Origin: JAOADN01 sp049323795
Lineage (GTDB): Bacteria; Pseudomonadota; Alphaproteobacteria; Rhodobacterales; Rhodobacteraceae
NCBI GenBank assembly: GCA_049323795.1
Contig: JBMOOH010000049.1
Span: 6,616 to 70,615, forward strand
DNA length: 64,000 nucleotides
Direction: 5' to 3'
Shown: positions 47,689 to 56,672 of the stretch, piece by piece
Position numbering within the stretch: the first letter of the stretch is position 1
Layout of the letters: each line of letters starts with the position of its first letter
Notes under the pieces: generated by a model
Told to the model about the DNA's origin: nothing
Seen by the model: only the letters and a program-made list of their open reading frames with translations
Databases searched by the model: none
Program-made: the position numbers and the translations under genes

Positions 47689-50600
47689 ATGGCCGAGTTC
47701 CGCAAGATCCTTGTCGCAAACCGTGGCGAGATCGCCATCCGCATCATGCGCGCCGCGACGGAACTGGGGAAAAGAACCGTCGCGGTCTATGCCGAAGAAG
47801 ACAAGCTGAGCCTGCACCGCTTCAAGGCCGACGAGGCCTACCGCATCGGCGAGGGTCTCGGCCCGGTGGCGGCCTACCTCTCGATCCCCGAGATCATCCG
47901 TGTCGCGAAGGAGGCGGGGGCCGACGCCATCCATCCGGGCTACGGCCTTCTGTCCGAGAACCCCGATTTCGTCGAGGCCTGCGACGCGGCCGGGATCGTC
48001 TTCATCGGCCCGACCGCGGCGACGATGCGGGCGCTCGGCGACAAGGCCTCGGCCCGCCGCGTGGCGATCGCGGCGGGCGTTCCGGTGATCCCCGCGACCG
48101 AGGTGCTGGGCGACGACTTCGACGCGATCAAGACAGAGGCGGCGCGGATCGGCTACCCCCTGATGCTCAAGGCCAGCTGGGGCGGCGGCGGCCGGGGCAT
48201 GCGGCCGATTCTGTCCGAGGCGGAGCTTGCCGACAAGGTGCGCGAGGGCCGCCGCGAGGCGGAAGCGGCGTTCGGCAACGGCGCGGGCTATCTCGAGAAG
48301 ATGATCCAGCGCGCCCGCCACGTCGAGGTGCAGATCCTCGGCGACAAGGCAGGGAACCTCTACCACCTCTACGAACGCGACTGCACCGTCCAGCGCCGCA
48401 ACCAGAAGGTCGTCGAGCGTGCCCCCGCCCCCTACCTGACCGAGGCCCAGCGCGCCGAGGTCTGTGCTTACGCGCTGAAGATCTGCGGGCACGTCGGCTA
48501 CGAATGCGCCGGCACGGTCGAGTTCCTGATGGATATGGAGACCGGGGCCTTCTACTTCATCGAGGTCAACCCCCGCGTGCAGGTCGAGCACACCGTGACG
48601 GAACAGGTCACGGGCATCGACATCGTCCGCGCCCAGATCCTGATCGAGGAGGGCAAGAGCCTCGCCGAGGCCACGGGCGTCGTCCGGCAGGAGGACGTGC
48701 GGCTCTACGGCCACGCGCTCCAGTGCCGCGTCACCACCGAGGACCCGCAGAACAACTTCATCCCCGACTACGGCCGCATCACCGCCTATCGCACCGCGAC
48801 GGGCATGGGCATCCGGCTCGACGGCGGCACGGCCTATCCGGGCGCGGTCGTCACGCGCTACTACGACTCGCTTCTCGTCAAGGTCACGGCATGGGCGCAG
48901 ACGCCCGATCAGGCGATCGCGCGGATGCGCCGGGCGCTGAGCGAGTTCCGAATCCGGGGCGTGTCCACGAACATCGCCTTCGTCGAGAACCTTCTCCGCC
49001 ATCCGAGCTTCCTCGACAACACCTGCACGACGAAGTTCATCGACACGACGCCCGACCTGTTCGCCTTCAAGAAGCGGCGCGACCGGGCGACGAAGATCCT
49101 GACCTACATCGCCGACGTGACGGTGAACGGGCATCCCGAAACGGCGGGCCGCCCGAAGCCCCCGGCCGAGGCCCGCAAGCCGAAGCCCCCGGCGCTCCGC
49201 GCGGAACCCCGGCTCGGCACGCGCAACATGCTCGAACAGAAGGGCCCGCAGGCGGTCGCCGACTGGATGGGCAGGCAGAAGCGGCTTCTCCTCACCGACA
49301 CGACGATGCGCGACGGGCACCAGTCGCTTCTGGCGACGCGGATGCGGTCGATCGACATGATCCGCATCGCGCCCGCCTACGCGGCGCACCTGCCGCAGCT
49401 TTTCAGCGTGGAATGCTGGGGGGGCGCGACCTTCGACGTGGCCTACCGGTTCCTTCAGGAATGCCCCTGGCAGCGGCTCCGCGATCTGCGGGCGCGGATG
49501 CCGAACCTGATGACGCAGATGCTGCTCAGGGGCGCCAACGGCGTCGGCTACACGAACTATCCCGACAACGTTGTTCGATTCTTCGTAAGACGTGCTGCCA
49601 AGACCGGAATCGATGTGTTCCGGGTGTTCGATTCCCTCAACTGGGTCGAGAACATGCGGGTGGCGATGGATGCCGTCGTCGAGACCGACAAGCTCTGCGA
49701 GGGGGCGATCTGCTACACCGGCGACATCCTGAACCCCGACCGCGCGAAATACGACCTGAAATACTACGTGCAGATGGGCAAGGACCTGCGGGAGGCGGGC
49801 GCGCACATCCTCGGGGTGAAGGACATGGCGGGACTTCTGAAACCCGCCGCGGCGCGCGTGCTCTTCAAGGCGCTGAGGGAAGAGGTCGGGTTGCCGATCC
49901 ACTTCCACACCCACGACACGAGCGGCATCGCCGGCGCAACGATCCTTGCGGCGGCGGAAGCGGGCGTCGCGGCGGTCGATGCGGCGATGGACGCCTTTTC
50001 GGGCGGGACGTCGCAGCCCTGTCTCGGATCGATCGTCGAGTCGCTCGCCCATACGCCGCGCGACACCGGGCTCGACATCGCGGCGATCCGCGAGATCTCG
50101 AACTACTGGGAGGCCGTGCGCCACCAGTACCGCGCCTTCGAGGCCGGGCTCGAGGCGCCCGCATCGGAGGTTTACCTGCACGAGATGCCGGGCGGGCAGT
50201 TCACCAACCTCAAGGCGCAGGCCCGCTCGCTGGGCCTCGAGGAGCGGTGGCACGAGGTGGCGCAGGCCTATGCCGACGCCAACCGGATGTTCGGCGACAT
50301 CGTGAAGGTGACGCCGTCGTCGAAGGTCGTGGGCGACATGGCGCTGATGATGGTCGCCCAGGGCCTGACCCGCGCCGAGGTTGAGGACCCCTCGATCGAC
50401 GTGGCCTTCCCGGAGTCGGTCGTCGACATGATGAAGGGCAGCCTCGGCCAGCCGCCGGGGGGATGGCCCCCGGGCATCCAGAGGAAGATCCTGAAGGGCG
50501 ACACCCCGATCACGGACCGGCCGGGCCTGCATGCCGCGGCGGCGGACATCGAGGCGACGCGGGCGAAGGTGTCGAAGGAGCTCGAAGGCTTCACCGTCGA

Positions 50601-51132
50601 CGACGAGGATCTGAACGGGTACCTTATGTATCCCAAGGTGTTCCTGGACTACATGGGCCGCCATCGCGCCTATGGGCCGGTGCGGACCCTGCCGACGCCG
50701 ACCTTCTTCTACGGGATGCAGCCGGGAGAGGAGATCTCGGTCGAGATCGACCCGGGCAAGACGCTGGAGATCCGCCTGCAGGCGGTGGGCGAGACGGACG
50801 AGACGGGCGAGGTCCGGGTCTTCTTCGAACTGAACGGCCAGCCGCGCGTCGTGCGGGTGCCGAACCGCGCGGTCAAGGCGCAGACCAAGGCCAAGCCGAA
50901 GGCGCAGGACGGCAATCCCGCGCATGTCGGCGCGCCCATGCCGGGCTCGGTGGCGAGCGTGGCTGTGGCGGTCGGGCAGAGGGTGAAGCCGGGCGACCTG
51001 ATGATGACCATCGAGGCAATGAAGATGGAGACGGGAATCCACGCCGACCGCGAGGGGGTCATCCGGGCCGTTCACGTCCACCCCGGCGGCCAGATCGAGG
51101 CGAAGGATCTGCTGATCGAGATCGAGGCCTAG
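47689..51132 (+). CDS. pyc: Pyruvate carboxylase
   Basis: 1147-residue biotin enzyme carboxylating pyruvate to oxaloacetate for anaplerosis. Domain order is biotin carboxylase (residues 1-450; ILVANRGEIAIRIMRAA, GWGGGGRGMR, and HVEVQILGD), carboxyltransferase (from about 530; LTDTTMRDGHQSLLATRMRS), allosteric/PC-tetramerisation region, and C-terminal biotin domain with AMKMET, biotinyl Lys at 1112. Size and order match the single-chain form. ATG 47689 begins MAEFRKILVANRG. It stands alone, with 257 nt of apparently non-coding DNA upstream. Confidence 0.97.
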   Translation: MAEFRKILVANRGEIAIRIMRAATELGKRTVAVYAEEDKLSLHRFKADEAYRIGEGLGPVAAYLSIPEIIRVAKEAGADAIHPGYGLLSENPDFVEACDAAGIVFIGPTAATMRALGDKASARRVAIAAGVPVIPATEVLGDDFDAIKTEAARIGYPLMLKASWGGGGRGMRPILSEAELADKVREGRREAEAAFGNGAGYLEKMIQRARHVEVQILGDKAGNLYHLYERDCTVQRRNQKVVERAPAPYLTEAQRAEVCAYALKICGHVGYECAGTVEFLMDMETGAFYFIEVNPRVQVEHTVTEQVTGIDIVRAQILIEEGKSLAEATGVVRQEDVRLYGHALQCRVTTEDPQNNFIPDYGRITAYRTATGMGIRLDGGTAYPGAVVTRYYDSLLVKVTAWAQTPDQAIARMRRALSEFRIRGVSTNIAFVENLLRHPSFLDNTCTTKFIDTTPDLFAFKKRRDRATKILTYIADVTVNGHPETAGRPKPPAEARKPKPPALRAEPRLGTRNMLEQKGPQAVADWMGRQKRLLLTDTTMRDGHQSLLATRMRSIDMIRIAPAYAAHLPQLFSVECWGGATFDVAYRFLQECPWQRLRDLRARMPNLMTQMLLRGANGVGYTNYPDNVVRFFVRRAAKTGIDVFRVFDSLNWVENMRVAMDAVVETDKLCEGAICYTGDILNPDRAKYDLKYYVQMGKDLREAGAHILGVKDMAGLLKPAAARVLFKALREEVGLPIHFHTHDTSGIAGATILAAAEAGVAAVDAAMDAFSGGTSQPCLGSIVESLAHTPRDTGLDIAAIREISNYWEAVRHQYRAFEAGLEAPASEVYLHEMPGGQFTNLKAQARSLGLEERWHEVAQAYADANRMFGDIVKVTPSSKVVGDMALMMVAQGLTRAEVEDPSIDVAFPESVVDMMKGSLGQPPGGWPPGIQRKILKGDTPITDRPGLHAAAADIEATRAKVSKELEGFTVDDEDLNGYLMYPKVFLDYMGRHRAYGPVRTLPTPTFFYGMQPGEEISVEIDPGKTLEIRLQAVGETDETGEVRVFFELNGQPRVVRVPNRAVKAQTKAKPKAQDGNPAHVGAPMPGSVASVAVAVGQRVKPGDLMMTIEAMKMETGIHADREGVIRAVHVHPGGQIEAKDLLIEIEA

Positions 51133-51218
51133 CCGTTCAGTCCCGGGCGCCTTAGCACGGCCTTAGGAGGTTCGTCCTAGGCTGCCCATCCGGTGGGACC
51201 GGGTTCGGGGCATGGGTG

Positions 51219-51521
51219 ATGTCGGCTGACGACCGCGTGGATTTCGATACCTTCCTTGTCGAGGACGTCATCCTGACCCTCTGCAACGTCCGGCTCTCCC
51301 TGACCTGGCTGACATCGGATGCGGCCGCGGCGGGGTCGGAGGACTGGCGCCGCGTCGGGATCCAGCGGCTCGACCGCGAACTTGCGCAGATCGAGGACCG
51401 CGCGCGGGCGCTGCGGGACAGCCTGCGGGAACGCGGCAGGCCCGCCTCGGGGACGGACCCCTGCACGTTCCGCAGCCGCAGGACGGTGAGCCAGGCTTCA
51501 GAGCGACGGCCGCATGGCTGA
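51219..51521 (+). CDS. Small hypothetical protein
   Basis: Unrecognised 100-residue protein from ATG 51219 (a GTG at 51216 is also possible). Residues 8-70 are likely helical (FLVEDVILTLCNVRLSLTWL, then RLDRELAQIEDRARALRDSL), and the tail is basic and low in structure. The clear helical heptads and a charge pattern unlike the antisense frames support coding. It converges on the Hint gene with no gap. It may be an 87 nt downstream companion of pyc, but nothing ties it to carboxylation. Confidence 0.45.
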   Translation: MSADDRVDFDTFLVEDVILTLCNVRLSLTWLTSDAAAAGSEDWRRVGIQRLDRELAQIEDRARALRDSLRERGRPASGTDPCTFRSRRTVSQASERRPHG

Positions 51522-52139
51522 TCAGGCCGCCGCCAGGCCGTCAGCCGCCGTGCAGAACGGCGTTCCTTCGTCGAGAAGCTCGACGAGTACGCGGGCGCCC
51601 GGTCCCGACAGCCGGCAGAAGGCGCTGCGGGGGCCGGACGGGACGCGGAGCATCAGCCCGGAATTCGCCCAGACGATCTCCTCTTCGGCAAAGCGGAGGG
51701 TGTAGAACCGCGATCCCCCGCCCGGTTCGACGCCAGTCACACCGAAACGGCCAACGAGGGCGACCGCCGGGACAAGCGCATAGGCCGCATCGAGAACGGG
51801 CTCGGCCAGCCCGGCGGGAAGCAGGATTTCCTGCTGCGCGGGAAGGATGATCCCGCTGCAGTTCCCCAGCGCACCTCCGGGAACATGAACGAACCCTGCG
51901 TCCCGGCAGTCCGTGAGGGGAAGAACGCCGGCGAGTGCCGCGAAACCGCCATCGAGCGTTGCGATGCCGGCGCCCGGCTTCAGGTCGGCCACGGCGCGCC
52001 AGCCGGCTTCGGTCTCGACCAGGGCATCGGCGGCGAAACCGCAGACCGGCTCGGCGCCGGCAACGCCGGCGTGCATCCTGAGGCAGGGATCGGCGGCCGG
52101 AACGGCGCGGTCGAACTGGGTGATTGCGGGCATGTGCAT
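51522..52139 (-). CDS. Hint-domain (hedgehog/intein-type) protein
   Basis: 205-residue protein with a Hint module but no attached effector. Block A-like sequence is CGFAADALVETEAGWRAVADLKPGAGIATLDGG, with the first Cys at the splice-site position. Later strands include FVHVPGGALG and ILLPAQQEILLP, matching the Rhodobacterales Hint family, and FAEEEIVWANSGLML. Full Hint domains self-cleave at the Cys. Here about 30 residues lie before it, so cleavage would release only a short peptide. Two ATGs (52139, 52133) are possible starts. Function in these bacteria is unknown. Confidence 0.78.
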   Translation of the reverse strand: MHMPAITQFDRAVPAADPCLRMHAGVAGAEPVCGFAADALVETEAGWRAVADLKPGAGIATLDGGFAALAGVLPLTDCRDAGFVHVPGGALGNCSGIILPAQQEILLPAGLAEPVLDAAYALVPAVALVGRFGVTGVEPGGGSRFYTLRFAEEEIVWANSGLMLRVPSGPRSAFCRLSGPGARVLVELLDEGTPFCTAADGLAAA

Positions 52140-52524
52140 GAGGATGATCCTTGTTTCTGTCTGACTTCAGGACATTCGGAGACTGACTTGAAATATAACA
52201 AGAATCCGCCTGCATTTCGTCACCCGCCTGACGAAGTTGCGGCACTATTTCGCCATGATCCGCAATCCTTGTCCCGGACCCGCCATTCCTGGGGATGCCG
52301 TCACCTCCCTTAACCGCCCCTAAACCGGAATTCCCGAGAGGCAAGGGCAGAGAAGGCTCCGGATCGGTGCGGGCAGCCACCCCGGACCTGGTCGTGCGGG
52401 CGCTTCCGGCGGGAAGGCGGCGGCCCCCACCGGCCCCGCCCCTGCCTGGCCGATCACCGGTCGGGCCGCATTTTCCTCTTGCAGACGGCACGCGGAGTTT
52501 ATACATCGCTGCCACTCCAAGGAC
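52140..52524. other. Intergenic region between the Hint gene and tRNA-Gly
   Basis: 385 nt without a gene. The first 110 nt next to the Hint gene are AT-rich (GAAATATAACAAG) and probably contain its promoter. The rest is GC-rich and I see nothing definite in it. A TTAA-N7-TAAA string at 52310-52324 resembles a CtrA site with one mismatch. Confidence 0.5.
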
Positions 52525-52599
52525 GCGGGCGTAGCTCAGGGGTAGAGCATAACCTTGCCAAGGTTAGGGTCGTGAGTTCGAATCTCATCGCCCGCTCCA
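52525..52599 (+). tRNA. tRNA-Gly (GCC)
   Basis: Complete cloverleaf: acceptor GCGGGCG (52525-52531) with CGCCCGC (52589-52595), discriminator T and encoded CCA (52597-52599). The anticodon stem TAACC/GGTTA frames the loop TTGCCAA, anticodon GCC at 52557-52559. The T-arm has GTTCGAATC. It reads codons GGC and GGU. Confidence 0.97.
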
Positions 52600-52634
52600 G
52601 CAGGCCCCCGGGCCGCCAGCAGGCCCCCGGGCCG
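52597..52634 (+). repeat. 19-bp perfect tandem duplication at the tRNA-Gly 3' end
   Basis: The unit beginning CCAGCAGGCCCCCGGGCCG is at 52597-52615 and again at 52616-52634. The first copy starts with the CCA of the tRNA. Confidence 0.85.
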
Positions 52635-52640
52635 AACGCG

Positions 52641-52667
52641 AAGGCCGCCCTCCGGGCGGCCTTTCGT
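52641..52667 (+). terminator. Intrinsic terminator after tRNA-Gly
   Basis: AAGGCCGCCC (52641-52650) pairs perfectly with GGGCGGCCTT (52654-52663), loop TCC, then TCGTTTG. Confidence 0.85.
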
Positions 52668-52687
52668 TTGCAGCGTTCGCGGGCCGA

Positions 52688-52725
52688 TCAGAAACAGTGA
52701 CCGTGTCTCAGAAACAGTAACCGTG
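52688..52725. repeat. Two 18-bp direct repeats with 20-bp period
   Basis: TCAGAAACAGTGACCGTG at 52688-52705 and TCAGAAACAGTAACCGTG at 52708-52725, one mismatch. Phased boxes of this kind are found at the ends of IS21-type elements, so this may be a leftover element end; no transposase is adjacent. Confidence 0.55.
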
Positions 52726-52878
52726 CCACAGTGGCACTTTTGCATGTTTTCAGGCTAATTTGCCACGCTTCCGCCGAAATATTGACACCCCGGTCACGTT
52801 CTGGCCCTAGTTTTGCCATCGCGCAGTCCGGCGAGAAAAAATAGCACGCCGGTGTGGAGTAACCTTAGGGGCACCATC

Positions 52879-53508
52879 ATGCAAATTTCGAAGTTCGCTT
52901 ACATCTCAACCTTCGCCGTGGCGGCCCTGGCCCCCGGCACGTCTCAGGCGAGCCCTCTGTTCTCGCCGTGGACCGGGACGTTCAGGGGTGAATATGCCGA
53001 TCTCTGCCGGCTGCAGTCGATCACGAGCTTCCAGCTCGAGCGGCTGCGCAAGAGCCCGGACCTGGCGGAAATTCTGAAGTACACATTCGAGAACTGCCCG
53101 GCTTTCGCCAACCTCATCGCGGATGCCGAGGTTGGAGCTATCAACAGCGGGGGGAATGACGGCCGCGGTGACGGCGGCGGCGGCGGTAACGGCGGCGCTG
53201 GTGGCAACGGTGGCAATCTCGGTGGTGGCGGCGGCGGCAACGGCGGGGGCAACGGCGGCGCTGGCGGCAACGGTGGCAATCTCGGTGGTGGCGGCGGCGG
53301 CAGCGGCGGCGGCAACGGCGGCGCTGGTGGCAACGGTGGCCACGGCGGCGGCGGCGACCATCACGGCCCCGGCAAGAAGGACGGCCCCGGCAAGAAGGAC
53401 GGGCCCGGCAAGAAGGAGCACGAGTCTCCGGAAGCCCCGTCCGACGGCAGCCCATCCGACACGCCGTCGGATGGCACCGCAGACGGGACGCCGGAAGCCG
53501 CGGTCTGA
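52879..53508 (+). CDS. Secreted Gly-rich repeat protein
   Basis: 209-residue exported protein, not recognised. The signal peptide is residues 1 to about 25 (ending TSQAS). A small helical part follows with two Cys (DLCRLQSITSFQLERLRKSP and YTFENCPAFANLI). From residue 91 it is almost all Gly and Asn: NGGAGGNGGNLGG recurs at residues 104, 125 and (changed) 146, a 21-residue period. Then GPGKKD, GPGKKD, GPGKKE (163-180) and an acidic Ser/Pro/Asp tail. ATG 52879 begins a normal signal peptide; an in-frame ATG at 52813 does not. It may be a surface or matrix component. It converges on a LapG-like peptidase gene. Confidence 0.7.
   Translation: MQISKFAYISTFAVAALAPGTSQASPLFSPWTGTFRGEYADLCRLQSITSFQLERLRKSPDLAEILKYTFENCPAFANLIADAEVGAINSGGNDGRGDGGGGGNGGAGGNGGNLGGGGGGNGGGNGGAGGNGGNLGGGGGGSGGGNGGAGGNGGHGGGGDHHGPGKKDGPGKKDGPGKKEHESPEAPSDGSPSDTPSDGTADGTPEAAV
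53188..53418 (+). repeat. Coding tandem repeats in the Gly-rich gene
   Basis: A 63-bp unit starts at 53188, 53251 and (diverged) 53314. An 18-bp unit encoding GPGKKD/E is present three times at 53365-53418. Copy number could change by slippage without a frame change. Confidence 0.75.
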
Positions 53509-53563
53509 TCAGGGCAGCCGCGTGATACGGATCATCCGGGCGATCGGTCGCCCGGAGAGGTCC

Positions 53564-54220
53564 TCAGCCGTCGAAAACCCCGCCCTGAAAGAGGGCGGCC
53601 CAACGCTGTGGCGCGGCAGGATCCTGCATGCGAATGAAGGAATATCCCGTCTGGTCCCAGCGCTTCACGCTGTCCACGAGGTTGTCGAGCACGTAGTCGC
53701 CTTCATCGAGCCTGAGGACAAGCACGGCGTGCGGCCGCCGCGCCCCGGTCAGGACCGTCGCGATCAGAAGGCGGTCCGCCGCGATTCCCTGCGCGGCAAG
53801 CTGGCGCTTCTTCAGCAGCACCAGATCCTCGCAATCCCCGCCTTTCGCCGTGGGCAGCGCCCAGTAGTCGCCGGCACCGTACTGGGACTGGTCGGTGGTC
53901 TGGCGGACCCGTGTATTCACGTGCAGGTTCACCTGTTGCGCAATCTTCAGCGCCGCGGCCCCGGCGAGGCTGCCCCCGCCGCCGGCACAGGCCCAGTCGT
54001 ACCGGGAACAGAGTTCGCCAAAACCGGATGGAGGCTCGATCGGCTTTTTCACCTGCATCGAACTCTGGGCCGTTGCCGCAGTTCCGATCGAAAGGAACAG
54101 CGACAAGACCGCGGCACCGGACATCGCGGCACGGCGCAGACGACCGGGTGTCCACGCGATACCCGCTGACGTTTCGATCCTGACCGACGGCCGGATCATG
54201 TGGTCGGATTGTGACAGCAT
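53564..54220 (-). CDS. Transglutaminase-like cysteine peptidase (BTLCP / LapG-like)
   Basis: 218-residue periplasmic cysteine peptidase of the BTLCP (DUF920) family, which includes LapG. The catalytic triad is visible: Cys130 in [13 protein letters not shown], His164 in RRPHAVLVL, Asp179 in YVLDNLVDS. The start is ATG 54220 because GGGGTGGA lies just upstream, although it leaves a 33-residue basic region before the hydrophobic signal ([17 protein letters not shown]); internal ATGs at 54199 or 54124 are alternatives. LapG proteases release RTX-type adhesins under c-di-GMP control through LapD. Neither LapD nor a large adhesin gene is in the window, so substrate and control are open. Confidence 0.82.
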   Translation of the reverse strand: MLSQSDHMIRPSVRIETSAGIAWTPGRLRRAAMSGAAVLSLFLSIGTAATAQSSMQVKKPIEPPSGFGELCSRYDWACAGGGGSLAGAAALKIAQQVNLHVNTRVRQTTDQSQYGAGDYWALPTAKGGDCEDLVLLKKRQLAAQGIAADRLLIATVLTGARRPHAVLVLRLDEGDYVLDNLVDSVKRWDQTGYSFIRMQDPAAPQRWAALFQGGVFDG

Positions 54221-54436
54221 CGATTCCACCCCGATTTGGACAGTGACCGAGATCAACGCAGGCGCAAACGGTTTATTTGTGCTGCAATCGTGTCCATTCG
54301 TTGTCGGGCCTCCAGCTCTGTCGAACAGAGTGTTCACGAAAGAAGAACAGCGGCGGCTCTCGCGTGCCGGTTGTGCCGCTTCCCTCGCTCGCGGCGATTG
54401 CCTATAAGCCGCGCAATCGCGCAACGGGGACAGGTC

Positions 54437-55024
54437 ATGCGCAGGGCACAGATCCGCAGGACCACGGCAGAGACCGAGATCGACGTGGCGATCGATCTCG
54501 ATGGGACGGGCGTCTATGCGAACGCGTCGGGAATCGGGTTCTTCGACCACATGCTGGACCAGCTTGCGCGGCATTCCCTGATCGATATCCGCCTCCGTGC
54601 GAAGGGCGATCTGCACATCGACGACCATCACACCGTCGAGGACACCGGGATAGCGCTGGGCACGGCGCTCGCCGAGGCCCTGGGCGACAAGCGGGGCATC
54701 CGCCGCTACGGCCACTTCGCTCTCGCCATGGATGACGCGCAGGTGGCCGCCGCGCTCGACCTGTCGGGGCGGCCCTTCCTCGTCTGGAACGTGCCCTTTC
54801 CGTCCTCCCGGATCGGCACTTTCGATACCGAGCTGGTGCGCGAGTTCTTTCAGGCCTTCTCGACGCATGGCGGGGTGACGCTGCACGTCGACCGCGTGCA
54901 TGGCCTGAACAGCCACCACCTCGCGGAAGCGGCGTTCAAGGCCGTGGCGCGGGCGCTGCGCATGGCGGTGGAGCCCGACCCCCGGATGCAGGGTCTGCTT
55001 CCCTCGACGAAGGGTGCCCTTTGA
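54437..55024 (+). CDS. hisB: Imidazoleglycerol-phosphate dehydratase
   Basis: Sixth step of histidine synthesis, a Mn-dependent dehydration. It is the short, single-function HisB (195 residues), lacking the HisN phosphatase of enterobacteria. Metal ligands are in [26 protein letters not shown] and [22 protein letters not shown] 54437 begins [17 protein letters not shown]. hisH starts inside its last codons (TTGA overlap). Confidence 0.97.
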   Translation: MRRAQIRRTTAETEIDVAIDLDGTGVYANASGIGFFDHMLDQLARHSLIDIRLRAKGDLHIDDHHTVEDTGIALGTALAEALGDKRGIRRYGHFALAMDDAQVAAALDLSGRPFLVWNVPFPSSRIGTFDTELVREFFQAFSTHGGVTLHVDRVHGLNSHHLAEAAFKAVARALRMAVEPDPRMQGLLPSTKGAL

Positions 55025-55671
55025 CCGGCGGCGGCCTGACCGTCCTGGTGGATTACGGGTCCGGCAACCTCCACTCGGCGGCCAAGGCCTTCGAGCGCAT
55101 GGCGCGCGAGACGCGCGGAGGTGAGGTGGTCGTCTCGGCAAGGCCCGAGGACGTGGCGCGTGCCGATCGCATCGTCCTGCCGGGTGACGGGGCCTTTCCG
55201 GCCTGCCGCGCGGCCTTCGACCGCAGCGAAGGCCTGGCCGAGGCGCTGCGCGAGGCGGTGATGCGGAAGGGGCGGCCCTTCCTCGGCATCTGCATCGGCA
55301 TGCAGATGCTTGCGGACCGCGGCCTCGAGCACGCCCCGACCGCCGGTTTCGGATGGATCGGCGGCGAGGTGGTGCGGATCGTGCCGTCGGACAGCCGGCT
55401 GAAGGTTCCGCACATGGGCTGGAACGATCTCGTGCTCGATCGGGGGCATCCCCTGACCGAGGGGATCTCGACCGGCGATCACGCCTATTTCGTTCATTCC
55501 TACAGGATGCTCGTGGCCGACCCCGCGGATCTGGTCGCACATGTGGACTACGGCGGTGCCGTCACAGCCATCGTGGCCCGGGGGAACATCGCCGGCACGC
55601 AGTTCCACCCCGAGAAAAGCCAGAGGGCCGGACTTCGGCTGATTGCCAACTTCCTCGCGTGGCGGCCCTGA
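55021..55671 (+). CDS. hisH: Imidazole glycerol phosphate synthase, glutaminase subunit
   Basis: Glutamine amidotransferase feeding ammonia to HisF. The protein has 216 residues. The triad is Cys91 in GICIGMQ, His196 and Glu198 in TQFHPEKSQ. The start is TTG 55021, overlapping the hisB stop by 4 nt; the first family residues ([13 protein letters not shown]) follow at once, leaving no room for another start. A 192-nt gap, where I see no gene, precedes hisA. Confidence 0.95.
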   Translation: MTGGGLTVLVDYGSGNLHSAAKAFERMARETRGGEVVVSARPEDVARADRIVLPGDGAFPACRAAFDRSEGLAEALREAVMRKGRPFLGICIGMQMLADRGLEHAPTAGFGWIGGEVVRIVPSDSRLKVPHMGWNDLVLDRGHPLTEGISTGDHAYFVHSYRMLVADPADLVAHVDYGGAVTAIVARGNIAGTQFHPEKSQRAGLRLIANFLAWRP

Positions 55672-55863
55672 TCGGCCGGGCCGCACGCCTCGCGGTCACT
55701 CCGGAACGCGGGTCCAGACCCCGCCCCCGCGCGCACGGTCCTTCCGTCCTTGCACGCGACGAGGTTCCGCGCGCGGCAGCCGCAGGGCAGGATCCCGCGT
55801 CGCATTTGCACCCCCTTGCGCCCTGTGCGACAAGCCGGCGATCCCGAACCCGACGGAAGATGC

Positions 55864-56580
55864 ATGATCCTCTACCCCGCCATCGACCTGAAGGACGGCG
55901 CCTGCGTGCGGCTCCTCAGGGGCGACATGGACAGGGCGACCGTGTTCGGCACCGACCCCGCGGCGCAGGCCCGCGCCTTCGCGGCGGCCGGGGCCGGATG
56001 GCTGCACCTCGTCGACCTGAACGGCGCCTTCGCGGGTCGCCCGGTGAACGCCGCAGCCGTCGAGGCAATCCTTGCCGCGGTGTCGGTTCCGGTGCAGCTT
56101 GGCGGGGGGATCCGCGACCTGGAGACGGTCGAAGGGTGGCTTGCACGCGGGGTGTCGCGCGTGATCCTCGGCACCGCCGCGGTCGAGGATCCGGCACTCG
56201 TGCGTAGGGCGGCGCGGGCCTTTCCCGGTCGCATCGCGGTCGGCCTCGACGCACGGAGGGGCCGCGTGGCGACGAAAGGCTGGGCGGAAGATACCGGCAT
56301 CGCGGTGGCGGACCTCGCCCGCGCCTTCGAGGATGCGGGCGTCGCGGCGATCATCTTCACCGACATCGACCGGGACGGCGCGATGTCGGGTCCGAACCTG
56401 GCTGCGACCGAAGCCCTCGCAAGGGCTGTGGCGGTCCCCGTCATCGCCTCGGGCGGGGTGTCGCGCCTTGCCGACCTGATCGCCCTGCGCGACACCGGAG
56501 TCGTTGCCGGAGCGATCACCGGGAGGGCACTCTACGACGGAGCGCTCGATCTCGGCCAGGCACTTGCCGCGCTGCGATAG
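55864..56580 (+). CDS. hisA: Phosphoribosylformimino-AICAR-P isomerase
   Basis: Beta/alpha-barrel isomerase of the histidine pathway. It has 238 residues from ATG 55864 ([21 protein letters not shown]). Catalytic Asp residues are in PAIDLKDG and [14 protein letters not shown]. Phosphate-binding segments are VQLGGGIRD and [13 protein letters not shown]. hisF normally follows directly in related genomes; here a minus-strand block of about 2.3 kb lies between. Confidence 0.96.
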   Translation: MILYPAIDLKDGACVRLLRGDMDRATVFGTDPAAQARAFAAAGAGWLHLVDLNGAFAGRPVNAAAVEAILAAVSVPVQLGGGIRDLETVEGWLARGVSRVILGTAAVEDPALVRRAARAFPGRIAVGLDARRGRVATKGWAEDTGIAVADLARAFEDAGVAAIIFTDIDRDGAMSGPNLAATEALARAVAVPVIASGGVSRLADLIALRDTGVVAGAITGRALYDGALDLGQALAALR

Positions 56581-56672
56581 CCGGGCAAGGACCGGGCGCG
56601 CCGCGTCGGGGGCCGCCCGAAGGCCGGCTTCCCGCCGCCCGGCCGGTCGGCAGGTGCCGGGGCGCAGCAATG

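Noticed and set aside
47296..51081. Minus-strand open frame of about 1261 codons opposite pyc
   Set aside because: Antisense shadow of pyruvate carboxylase and the end of the GGDEF gene, low-complexity composition.
51163..51181. Hairpin after pyc as a terminator
   Set aside because: Short stem with a mismatch and no T run.
52310..52324. TTAA-N7-TAAA as a CtrA site near the Hint gene
   Set aside because: One half-site has a mismatch and it is about 170 nt from the start; expected by chance in 64 kb.
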